Shown here: positions 1 through 7,899 of the stretch, in pieces
Layout of the letters: the number at the start of each line of letters is the position of its first letter
Position numbering within the stretch: the stretch's first letter is position 1
Assembly (NCBI GenBank): GCA_015680685.1
Contig: MNCI01001992.1
Coordinates: forward strand, 57,652 to 82,750
Reading direction: 5' to 3'
From: Gnetum montanum
Lineage: Eukaryota > Streptophyta > Gnetopsida > Gnetales > Gnetaceae
DNA length: 25,099 bases
The notes under the pieces: generated by a model
The model's input: only the letters and a program-made list of their open reading frames with translations
Told to the model about the DNA's origin: nothing
Databases searched by the model: none
Made by a program: the position numbers and the translations under genes

Positions 1-2110
1 GGTAATCGCATGCATCTAGTATGTTGGGATACTACTGCTAGACCAAGGGAGGCTAGGTGGCTTGGAATTCTCAAATTTCAAGATAAGATTACAATGGGAT
101 ACTAGCAGCTTACTAATCGAGTCTTGTAGCATGATGAGGGGACTGCCTAATGGATTCGTATTATGTGCAACAAGTAGCAACAATGAGAGGCGGATACCCA
201 TGTTTCACCAATCTAGCACAATCTCTGCAAGCATGCACATGATATTATGCGGGGGGATATGTTGGGGGTATCACCATGGGAAATTATTAAAGCTAAGTAT
301 CCTAGAATTGAAGGTTGTAGAGCATACGGAATGGTAGAGTATTAGAAAAGTTAAAGGTGTTTATTTGGCTGGTAGGCCACACATGGCTTCCGGTATGTCA
401 TGGTTCTTCATGCACGAGGCTTGAATTTTAATCATTCCTACCCATTATGTATTGACACCCTTGAGACCTTAGCTCACTTTATGTATCCGTGTCCATTCAT
501 GGTGGACACCTAGCAAGTTGTAGCTATTCCAACTCCAATGAATTTAGATAGTGACTCCAAGGTGATGATGGTGCTTTGGTCATTTTGGAAAACCAAAAAT
601 AGTGCAATTTTTAGGGCTCTATGACCTCCATCGGCATAGGTTGCGGCAATTGGATTCCGTTTGTGGAGGGAAGCTTCTGCTACCATGGGAGTGATGCCTA
701 CTTTTGAATCATCTTGTGTAGCCTACCAGGCAAACTAGGAGCTTTGGAGGCTTGTCGAACGAGTTAGGTGGGCTGATGTCCTTCCCCTATTAGAGGGGGA
801 CCATGACTTGGTAGATGGCCCTTTCTTCTCCAATTGGGTTGGTGAGTTTACTTCTTTTCGTGGCATTTGGATAGAGCTCATGAAGGCTTCCTTGCCATGG
901 TATTTGGGCATCTTGGCAACAGAGGAGACTATCCTTCCCATTGGTCATGGATTGCAGGATGCAAAAGGCTTCTTCCAAAGATCGGTAGTGGCTAGGTGCC
1001 GAAATCGGCATTACGACAACTGTGGAAAGACATGGCAGAGCTCGTTGATTGGTTCTTGGTGCAATCGAGGAATGTATGGAAACTTCAGGGCATACACTTC
1101 ACTTTGTTGAAGTGCATGCGCTTGGGTTAGGGAATCAATCTCCCAAAATTTTTTCTGGCTACACTTTGCCAACAATGACAAGGCTGCCATTTAGGCCTTA
1201 TTTTGGCATTGTGGTGGGCCACCACACCGGTTATTCCTCCACCCCAAGGGTTGGTCGTTGTCCAGCTGTCTATGAGCATAGATTGGTGGGCAACAGGAGT
1301 GTTGCCCCAACCTTAACCCTAGATTTGATGTCGATGCCACCATTGGCATAGGCCCAAGTCATGGATAGCTCGATGGTTTAGGGGGAGGAGTTGGAGGGGT
1401 TGTAAGAGACATTAGGGAAGTCTTCTTCCCTAGCTCAGCTCGGTTAAGAGCTCGAACAACGTTTCAATGAGGGCTTGCAATAGAAGACCAAGGAGGTGGC
1501 TGAATAGGCGAGGTGGGAAGAGCGGTTCTTGTGGGAAGCCAAATGGCTAGCCTAGGAGGAAGAATTTCAGTGGCTTACAGCCCAGATGGAGATGTGGCAC
1601 GTTGACAAGGAGAAAGAGCTTTTATAGAAGTGGGACCTACAAGAAATGGTAGCTAGGGCTGCGTTGATTGATGAATTGTGCATCCAAATCAGGATGGAGC
1701 TGCAACAAGAAGAATAGCAGAGGGCGAAGTAGGAGCAGGTAGAGTTATAGGCCAAGGAGTAGTAGGAAGAGGTCGAGTAGATGCAACGGCAATAGGATAA
1801 GATGCATGCAAATAGTGCCTAACTTTGGTTACAAGATGGCAAATGTCTATATGTCATTATGGGCATCAACTATAACACCTTTTGGCTAGCTTTGCGTTGA
1901 CATGTCAGGTGCATGGCTGCCAAACTTTACCTAGATGGCAAAGGAGATGTTGTAGAATGTGCATGGAAAGAGGTTGCCTTCAAGGAATTTCAATAGGCGG
2001 TTGTGTTTGTAGATACTGAGCATCATCGTGACATTCTCCAAGTGATACATTGCTAGAAATGCCATGCCTGCCATTGTAATAGGCTCCCCAAGAGACTTTG
2101 GAGGAGTGGG
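1..2110 (+). pseudogene. LINE ORF2 C-terminus with zf-RVT and extension (copy 1)
   Basis: Frame 1 is readable from base 1 to about 975. It opens with a segment (VCWDTTARP, then LGILKF) that aligns with MCWDTVAWP and LGVLKF of copy B. The zf-RVT-like part follows at about 409-516 (CIDTLETLAHFMYPCPF), then the usual end of plant L1 ORF2 (VLWSFWKTKNSAIFR, 571-615). The same frame then continues into the extension: LWREA, ELW-LVE, SNWVGEF (about 832), YLGILA. After about 975 the match moves to the next frame (a one-base indel): VPKSALRQLWKDMAELVDWF, INLPKFF, LILALWW. From 1390 to 2060 the frame is Glu/Gln-rich coiled coil, ending in YVIMGINYNTFW and a short tail (VDTEHHRDIL). I count 9 TAG, 2 TAA and 2 TGA in 1-975, and 13 TAG, 3 TAA and 1 TGA in 1390-2060. 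It is a pseudogene; in its family the product would act in target-primed reverse transcription. Confidence 0.8.
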
Positions 2111-2466
2111 TCCTATGGCTAATTGTACCTGCTTTTCTTAGTCTCCTTGTTTTTGTCAGTTTCTCTTTTGGTCAGTGGTAGCAACTGTTTGTAGTTCCCT
2201 GTTATGTTGGTCCTTCCCATGGAGTCCCCCAGATATGGGGACAGTTGTCCTTGTCTATTTTCTATACCTTGTTTGTCAGTTTTCTCTTGGTCTTAGAGGT
2301 CCCAGGGCATAACATAGTTTGCGGCATGACGAGAGGGGAGAAAATACCCCCTCTATAAATGGGGGTTTCTCACCCCCAAAATAATTTTTGACTGTACATA
2401 AACTGTGATCTTTCATTAGTATAATCCTGAACTTTCTCTCAACAAAATAAAAATAAAAATAAAAAT
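1..2466 (+). mobile_element. L1-type LINE, 3' part (copy 1)
   Basis: This is the 3' portion of a non-LTR retrotransposon that enters from the left edge of the window. It begins inside ORF2, just after the RT thumb region, and runs through the zf-RVT region, a family-specific C-terminal extension, a coiled-coil stretch and a 3' UTR. It ends in an A-rich tail made of repeated AAAAT units at about 2443-2466. Translation matches the - strand copies at 7518-13216 and 15459-21098 throughout. The tail is unlike that of copies 2, A and B, which end in TTTTCC or TTTTCCC followed by pure A, so copy 1 belongs to another subfamily. The right flank begins at about 2467. The left target-site duplication is outside the window, so the insertion cannot be bounded on both sides. 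Confidence 0.85.
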
Positions 2467-3325
2467 TCATTTTATGAATATTTTGGCCAAAAACAAGCTT
2501 GGCCCCCTACAATATACATTGGCCCTTGCACATTTTTATATGGAGGCTGTCTTTCTCATCATATATAACTTGTTGAAATTCATTGATTTAAGTTAATGAT
2601 TGATGATTGATGATGAAATTGATGAACTTGTGATGACCTTGATAATTTGATGATAATCAAATAATTGCAACAAAATTTTCCCTCTTCTATTTGTCTACCA
2701 GTTCACCATGAAACATCATGATACAAAGAATTAAACAATCTTAAACAAACCTTTGACATATTTTGAGGGTAAAACAATCCTTGTTTGAACATTTGATAGA
2801 GGTGTGATGTTGACCAAAGTTATTCAAAGTCGCTTGGGGAAGATTTCAAGTTTTGGAAATCATTGATGAAGTTGATGAACTTTTGATGACAATCAAATAA
2901 TTGCAACACAATTTTCTCTCTCTTTGTTCTCTCTCCCTCTTTTACAATTGAAACACCAATTTCACCATGAAGCATCATGACATGAAGAGTTAAACAATCT
3001 TAAACATACCTTAGACATATTCTAAGGCTAAAACAATCCTTGTTCAAAAAATTGTCAAAAGGTTTGAAGTTGACCAGAGTTGTTTAGAGTTTGGGAAAGA
3101 TTTCAAGTTTTAGAATTGATTTTTTGGTTCGACCATGAGTCATGGCCTAGTTGCAATAGTCACCATGACCTTACCACATGTTGGAATCAGCCAAAAATCA
3201 ATTAACACTAGTGGACCCCTGATGAAGACCCTCAAAATTAGTATAATGTTTTTTTTCTCCAATCCTCTTAAAATAGGGGCCTAGACTTACAGTAGCAACT
3301 AATTAGGATATGACTCATAATAATG
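2467..3325. other. AT-rich gene-free stretch
   Basis: No coding sequence or RNA gene is recognisable. The stretch is mostly occupied by the old 253-bp direct duplication described separately, preceded by a short TGATGATTGATGATGA-type simple sequence near 2599-2620. The right end is the left target-site copy of the LINE insertion at 3358. Confidence 0.6.
2613..3118. repeat. Diverged tandem duplication, unit about 253 bp
   Basis: Two adjacent units (about 2613-2865 and 2866-3118) share the same order of blocks: GATGAACTTnTGATGAC, ATCAAATAATTGCAACA, TTCACCATGAAnCATCATGA, TTAAACAATCTTAAACA, AAAACAATCCTTGTT, and AAGATTTCAAGTTTT at the end of each. GATGAAC starts at 2621 and again at 2874, which fixes the period at 253. 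Substitutions and small indels are spread throughout, so the duplication is old. Neither unit has a recognisable coding frame. Confidence 0.8.
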
Positions 3326-3357
3326 GTAGGTTGATGACAAGGCTTATGTACCTCTTT
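3326..3357. repeat. 32-bp target-site duplication, left copy
   Basis: This 32-base segment is repeated exactly at 3726-3757, with an offset of exactly 400 bases. The two copies flank the 5'-truncated LINE at 3358-3725. The T-run of the element starts directly after this copy, as expected for target-primed insertion in the - orientation. Confidence 0.93.
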
Positions 3358-3725
3358 TTTTTTTGGGAAAATATTCGGAAGTATATTACTGAAAAAAGAA
3401 ATATAGTACAGGGAATTACAAATCGTGGGTCATCAGTAATGGCCCTCAATGGGTGGGGAAAAACCCCAAGTCACAAAGCAATCCAACACCCCATCATTCA
3501 TTGTAAAACCAAGCAAAAAGAAACCCCCAGAAAACCTAGCAAACACATTTTGGGGGGGAGGGCAAGCACCGCCTGCGGTTTGAAACAACACCCCCCCTAG
3601 GGGTTCGTCGGCAGTTGACGGTAGGCGCTCCAGCTCATGAAGAAGGTCCAACGTGTTTCGGTGGTCCTCCGTGTCCATGAAACTGGTGGCCTACTGGATA
3701 CCCTGCATGGTCGACTTCCTGCATA
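3358..3725 (-). mobile_element. 5'-truncated L1-type LINE, 368 bp (copy 2)
   Basis: The element lies on the - strand. Its poly(A) tail appears as the T-run at 3358-3364, next to GGGAAAATATTCGG, the reverse complement of the TTTTCCC-An end that copies A and B also have (as TTTTCC). The 32-bp exact direct repeats on both sides define the boundaries. Only the last codons of the ORF2 extension plus the 3' UTR are present, so it was truncated at the 5' end on insertion or derives from a very short template. The exactness of the 32-bp flanks indicates that it is younger than the surrounding sequence. Confidence 0.92.
3433..3720 (-). pseudogene. Tail of LINE ORF2 extension (copy 2)
   Basis: Reading leftward from about 3720, the frame gives QGIQ, a TAG stop (3691-3693), then ATSFMDTEDHRNTLDLLHEL. 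This aligns with FQ-TAG-AVVFVDTEHHRDIL in copy 1, FQ-TAG-VATFMTSKQQREILD in copy B and QS-TAG-EVAAFVTSEH in copy 3. The frame after the stop stays open to 3433, but below about 3620 it no longer matches copy 1 and is probably 3' UTR. This is a 5'-truncated remnant with no expected product. Confidence 0.7.
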
Positions 3726-3757
3726 GTAGGTTGATGACAAGGCTTATGTACCTCTTT
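3726..3757. repeat. 32-bp target-site duplication, right copy
   Basis: An exact copy of 3326-3357. It is followed by CCCTTG, whereas the left copy is followed by the element's T-run, so the match ends at the element boundary. Confidence 0.93.
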
Positions 3758-5705
3758 CCCTTGTTAATCATAACAAGTTTATGATGAGATGAGACTTTAC
3801 TACTCTTCATAATTCTAAGGATTGATGCATTGATTGCATATCACCTATCTTTAGTAGTACTAAAACAAATACTCATATAGATAAGGGTGATAGCTAACAT
3901 TTCTCATCGCTTAGGAAGCTAGAAAATATTAAACATTTGTGTGACTCGTTTGCTTCAAGTTTTGTTTTACAAGTAGCACCAAGGGTTGTAGTTGAATGTA
4001 ATCCTAATCCTCCACTATGATTCCATCAAACAAGATCATTTAATGTATAATAGGTTTTAAATAATGGTTGGAGATAAAAAAAATATCTAGGTTTCAACAA
4101 CTTTACCCATGTAATGTTATTGCATTCCCATAGTGAGGGCTATCCAGCTCAACAAATCTGATCATTGTTTGGCCATGAGTTGGGTTATCTTTTGGTTTTA
4201 AGCTACACAAACCAAGCTCGACTCAATCATCATTTTTGGACCACACTTTAATATACCCCAAAATAGGTAATTGGGGATTGTATGTGAGGTGGGTACACAC
4301 TTATGAATAACACTTGCATCATAGTTTACGTTCGAGTGTTGTGCAACTCAACCCCCTTAGGTCCAATGGCTCAAGATATTAAGCCAAAGTAAGCACATGT
4401 ATAAGTAGGGTTGGATAGTGGTGCTCATCTCCACATCCATGGTAGGGTGTATATAAAATAAATAAACAATGCAACCCATTCATTCAAGGTATGGGAATGA
4501 CTATATTATTATTTAAATGATTACTTAACAATCTTTAGAAATACTACATGCTTTATACAAAACATACCAATCAAATGCATCATTCACCTAATTACTAACT
4601 GTGAGCTTAGGTGAATTGCTTATCTTGGGCCCAAAGAGTTTCTAATCATAATTCATGTGGGTGAATTTTATGGAAAGTAAATAAACATAGATAATCACAC
4701 ATATTTTCTTTCTTTTCTTTACTAAAATAAGAGAGCATAATTGTTGGTAAATAAATGGGGTTAGCATATTGAAATAATAATAAATGATTAATATTTTACT
4801 TTGCATGAAAGGAAAATTTAACTATGATAAAATATACAAAACATTCATTATGTATTAAAAGACTTACTCCAAGGAGACTTCCAGGCTTTCAAGATCCACT
4901 ATCCTTAACTTATAAGAGAGAGTAGATAACTGTGCATTTCAAGTAAGTTCTTAGATGCCATATAAAGAACTAGCTCATACATCAACAATGGAATGTCACA
5001 ACACAGGTTTGCTTCTTATTTATGTCAAGAAAAGGTATGTTACAGCCTTACACTTAATAAGTGTTCACATGCGAAAATCAACTACTATTTCCTTCATTTT
5101 AAGGCATTCTAAATTTGGTGCACAAAGTTTGAGGGTAGGGCCTGAATTTTTGGCAATCAAATATGACTATAGAGGAAAATAAGGGGCTATGATAGATATG
5201 ACTAATAATTATCAACAGCGTTTATGAAAATGGCATTTTGCAAGGTTTTCTTTCATCCTAAGGCATTTTCAAGCTCTGCAATATCCTTAATTGGAAGGTA
5301 GAATCATGGAGAAGAAAGTACCAACAATAAAAATAATAACTCTGTTCTTTTCTCAGGCTACAAGAGAGGATAGACACAATGTCTGATATATTTTTCTCTT
5401 GAACAGAAAGCCATCACAATTGCTCTCTCTCTCTCTCTTTCTGTAATAAAAAATATGGAGGACACAGAATAGACTTTTAAAACTGACGTTTCATCATTAT
5501 TAATCAAAATTTTTTCTTAATGGAATCAGAAAACAGTAAGCAGGGGGTAATGGCCATGAAAGAAAAAGTAGCAGTCTCTAATCTAAGGACAATCATCATC
5601 AAAGAGTCTATAATCTCTAAAATTCTTATCTTAAGCAAATAAAATAACTAAACTACATGAGCTTAATTGCAAAATGAAAAGGACAGACAAATAAACACTG
5701 AAATG
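3758..5705. other. AT-rich stretch without recognisable genes
   Basis: Both strands were read. Only short, low-complexity open frames occur (for example 4955-5182 on +), with no recognisable domain. No terminal repeats, primer-binding site or polypurine tract could be defined. It may be old, unclassified repeat or intron sequence. A CT microsatellite lies near 5423-5441. Confidence 0.5.
5423..5441. repeat. (CT)n microsatellite
   Basis: A run of about eight CT units followed by TTTCT. No functional association is visible. Confidence 0.9.
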
Positions 5706-5719
5706 TACCAGGCTTGAAC
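5706..5719. repeat. 14-bp flanking repeat of SINE, left copy
   Basis: TACCAGGCTTGAAC here and TACCAAGCTTGAAC at 5897-5910 differ at one of 14 bases. They flank the SINE-like sequence and are best read as its target-site duplication. Confidence 0.75.
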
Positions 5720-5896
5720 AATGCCATCATTTAGAGTGATGGTAAGGTGCTAGTTTCTCAAGTCGAAGACCTGGGTTTGTGCTTGGGTGCTGCCACTTGA
5801 AGAGGTTAGGCTTTCGTTTATCTACTGACCTTTTGGAAGCTTGCTTAGTTGGATGAACACTATGGCTCCAGGTGATGATCCTTATGATCTTGATCC
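5720..5896 (+). mobile_element. tRNA-derived-like SINE, copy 1
   Basis: This 177-bp sequence is repeated at about 24806-24975. It is flanked by 14-bp direct repeats (13/14 identical). The head, CATCATTTAGAGTGATGG, resembles a degenerate pol III box A region. The segment ACCTGGGTTTGTGCTTGG sits where box B would be, giving a tRNA-like order. Further shared blocks are GTTTCTCAAGT, GAGGTTAGG, ACTGACCTT and GGCTCCAGGTG. The 3' end is not poly(A) but GAT-rich (GGTGATGATCCTTATGATC). No open frame of note is present. The call as a SINE rests on the two copies, the flanking repeats and the tRNA-like order. I cannot name the family. Confidence 0.7.
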
Positions 5897-5910
5897 TACC
5901 AAGCTTGAAC
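5897..5910. repeat. 14-bp flanking repeat of SINE, right copy
   Basis: Matches 5706-5719 at 13 of 14 positions. Confidence 0.75.
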
Positions 5911-6530
5911 GCCACGATGGATTAACATGGTGCCAAACTTTAAAATCCTTATTATTAAATTTTCCAACCTCATGTTTTCTCATTGAGAGATATGTAGGCT
6001 TGAACAAAGGACAATTTAACAATGAATTGGGACATGGCAACTCTTTGGAAGACCCCTAAAACTGACTACAAAAATGCTTAACAAACAGAACATGTGCACT
6101 TCACACTTTTCACCATGAAAAAGACATTAAACAAATCCTCAATACGCATAGTTTTCTTTTATTTTTAAATGAGTACCCAACAGACCCTTTGGCCTTTCAG
6201 CTGTTACACACCAAGTCCCTCCAATCCTATAGCATATTGTAGCCCACACAAGCAGAACACCAAGGTTAGATAAAATGTTGGATGCGAACACCATCAAGCA
6301 CCTTCAAGGACTAAGCTCTTGTAGCCCTCATAAGAGATAACCAGCCTTCGATAGAATGGTAATGAAACACCAATTGCACATGACCCAAAGAAAGTGCTAA
6401 CTCATAAGCCCAATACATGTATGTCAAAAGTTAGACCCATAACTCATGAAAGGCCTTGTAGGTGACTCACAACTCATAAGAAAATCCCACATGCTCTCAT
6501 GAAATTATCCTCACTTGTTCAAACCAAGAT
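5911..6530. other. Gene-free stretch left of LINE copy 3
   Basis: No gene or element is recognised. The phrase AACTCATAAG occurs at about 6398 and 6471, with CATAACTCATGAAAGG between them, suggesting a short degenerate internal repeat. No terminal repeats were defined. Confidence 0.45.
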
Positions 6531-6540
6531 AACAAACATC

Positions 6541-7458
6541 TTGGTGTTGTGGGTGGGTTGGGGGAGGGGTCTAGGTTTGATTGGTAGGAATTTGTCACCA
6601 ACTAGTTGTCCAATGTGCATGAGCAGGTTATGCTGGCTTCCAAAGCACTCCACTGGGAGCTGTAGGTGAAATATGAGGACCTTGCTAGGGTTACCACGGA
6701 AGTGGAGGCTAGGGTGGGTGTGGAGGAAAGGGTTACTTGAAAGGTGGAGCTGCAAAAGTGGGAACAAGAGCAACAACTACATGCTGAGCAAGAAGAACAA
6801 CGTTGCATGGAGGCTGCCAAGGAGGAAAAGCACCAGAAGGACCTCTAGGAGGCCACCATCAGGAGCGAATTGGAGGATGCCTTGCGTGAGTAGACAAAAA
6901 AGGAGATGCACAAGGAAGAGCACGAGTGAAAAAGAAGGGTTGAAGAAGAGGAATAGTAGGCCAGAGACCTATTGGAGGCACAACAAATGAAGCGAAGCTA
7001 GGATGTTGTGCGTGAGTCAAATGCTCATCGCTGGCTGCAAATGGGGCACCACCCTTATGTCATCATGGACATTAACTGCAATACTGCTTGGCATGCCTTG
7101 CATCGATTCGTTCGGAAAATAGCGAGCAAGCTACATCTTGATGGGGTTGGGGGAGTCGAGGAGAACATGCAATGGGAAGAGCAATACAAACAATCCTAGG
7201 AGGTTGCTGCTTTCGTCACTTCTGAACATTAGCGGGTGGTCCTAGATGCCATCCACGCATAGGAAAGGGCTTACGACCCCTGCACAAGGCTGCCAAGACC
7301 TCTTTAGCATTGTTTTCTAGGTGGACAATCAAGATCTCATGAGGGAGTGGACATGTAAGTGTGATAACATTCAAGAGAGCCACATGTCCTCTATTAAATG
7401 AGTCCATTGCCCCTTTTCCTGCCATTAATATGAAGTGGACAATTAGCATATTTAAAAA
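6541..7458 (+). mobile_element. 5'-truncated L1-type LINE (copy 3)
   Basis: A + strand fragment carrying only the coiled-coil and terminal module of the LINE ORF2 extension plus about 140 bp of 3' UTR. It aligns in translation with 1390-2100 (copy 1). The probable 3' end is the short A-run at 7454-7460. A weak candidate target-site duplication is AACAAACATC (6531-6540) against AACATACATC (7459-7468), 9 of 10 matching, which would set the boundaries given. The ends are therefore less certain than for copies 2, A and B. The - strand LINE copy B begins about 50 bases further right, so the two elements lie tail to tail. Confidence 0.7.
6569..7317 (+). pseudogene. Coiled-coil and terminal module of LINE ORF2 extension (copy 3)
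   Basis: One frame can be read across the whole span with no indel, interrupted only by stops. I count 12 TAG, 2 TGA and no TAA. The first two thirds are rich in Glu, Gln, Lys and Ala with heptad-like spacing (VELQKWEQEQQLHAEQEEQ), which predicts a coiled coil. From about 7020 it is globular: HRWLQMGHHPYVIMDINCN, then TAWHALHRFVRKIASKLHLD, aligned with LQDGKCLYVIMGINYNTFW and AAKLYLDG in copy 1. After the TAG at 7197-7199 the similarity continues (EVAAFVTSEH). The lack of frameshifts beside so many TAG stops points to base-change decay. No function is known. Confidence 0.75.
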
Positions 7459-7501
7459 AACATACATCACCCTCTCACATTGACTTTTCTTGTGGCCCCA
7501 T

Positions 7502-7517
7502 CTTTTTGGCTTGTTTT
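7502..7517. repeat. 16-bp target-site duplication of copy B, left
   Basis: CTTTTTGGCTTGTTTT here and CTTTTTGGCATGTTTT at 13217-13232 differ at one base. The left copy runs into the element's T-run (7514-7521), so its right limit is ambiguous by a few T. Confidence 0.75.
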
Positions 7518-7899
7518 TTTTGGAAAATGGTCAGGCTAGATAAATTAATAATAATAAAAATATGTGCAATTAGGACCTAGATCAAAAAATAGGGGAGACA
7601 TCCCCCCTGGGGACTTAATCCTCGAACACACCACAGTGCCTAGGGACCACCCTTAGGCCATTGGAAAGCGTGAAACCATCAAAGCAAAATGGGCCCCTAA
7701 AATAGGCCTTCTACGACATACTGCATTTGGCTAGGAAGCATTCGAGAAGCATGAAAACAAACCAATTGAAAAAAGATAAGTAGAGAGATAGATCAGAACA
7801 GGAACTGAACAAAGCCAATCAACCGACACCCCAAAAACAACCACCCCCCAAAAACTCAACAAAAAACCAAAACAACACTCCATTACTCATGGTGGGGTA

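Noticed and set aside
1390-2060. TAG reassigned to glutamine (alternative genetic code)
   Set aside because: The TAG excess would fit a ciliate- or ulvophyte-like code, but the intact PITHD1-like exon, plant LINE types, frameshifts, and TAG at an expected Trp site (17952-17954) fit decay of plant DNA. Methylation-driven C-to-T change explains it without a new code.
2599-2640. CRISPR-like or regulatory repeat from TGATGA runs
   Set aside because: Plain simple-sequence repeats in a plant nuclear context, with no spacer structure.
3358-3757. LTR retrotransposon or solo-LTR pair from the 32-bp repeats
   Set aside because: The repeats lack LTR termini, and the insert starts with an A-tail and carries LINE 3' similarity, so they are target-site duplications.
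5720-5800. A functional tRNA gene
   Set aside because: Box-like segments are present but degenerate, no cloverleaf can be closed, and flanking repeats plus a second copy point to a SINE.
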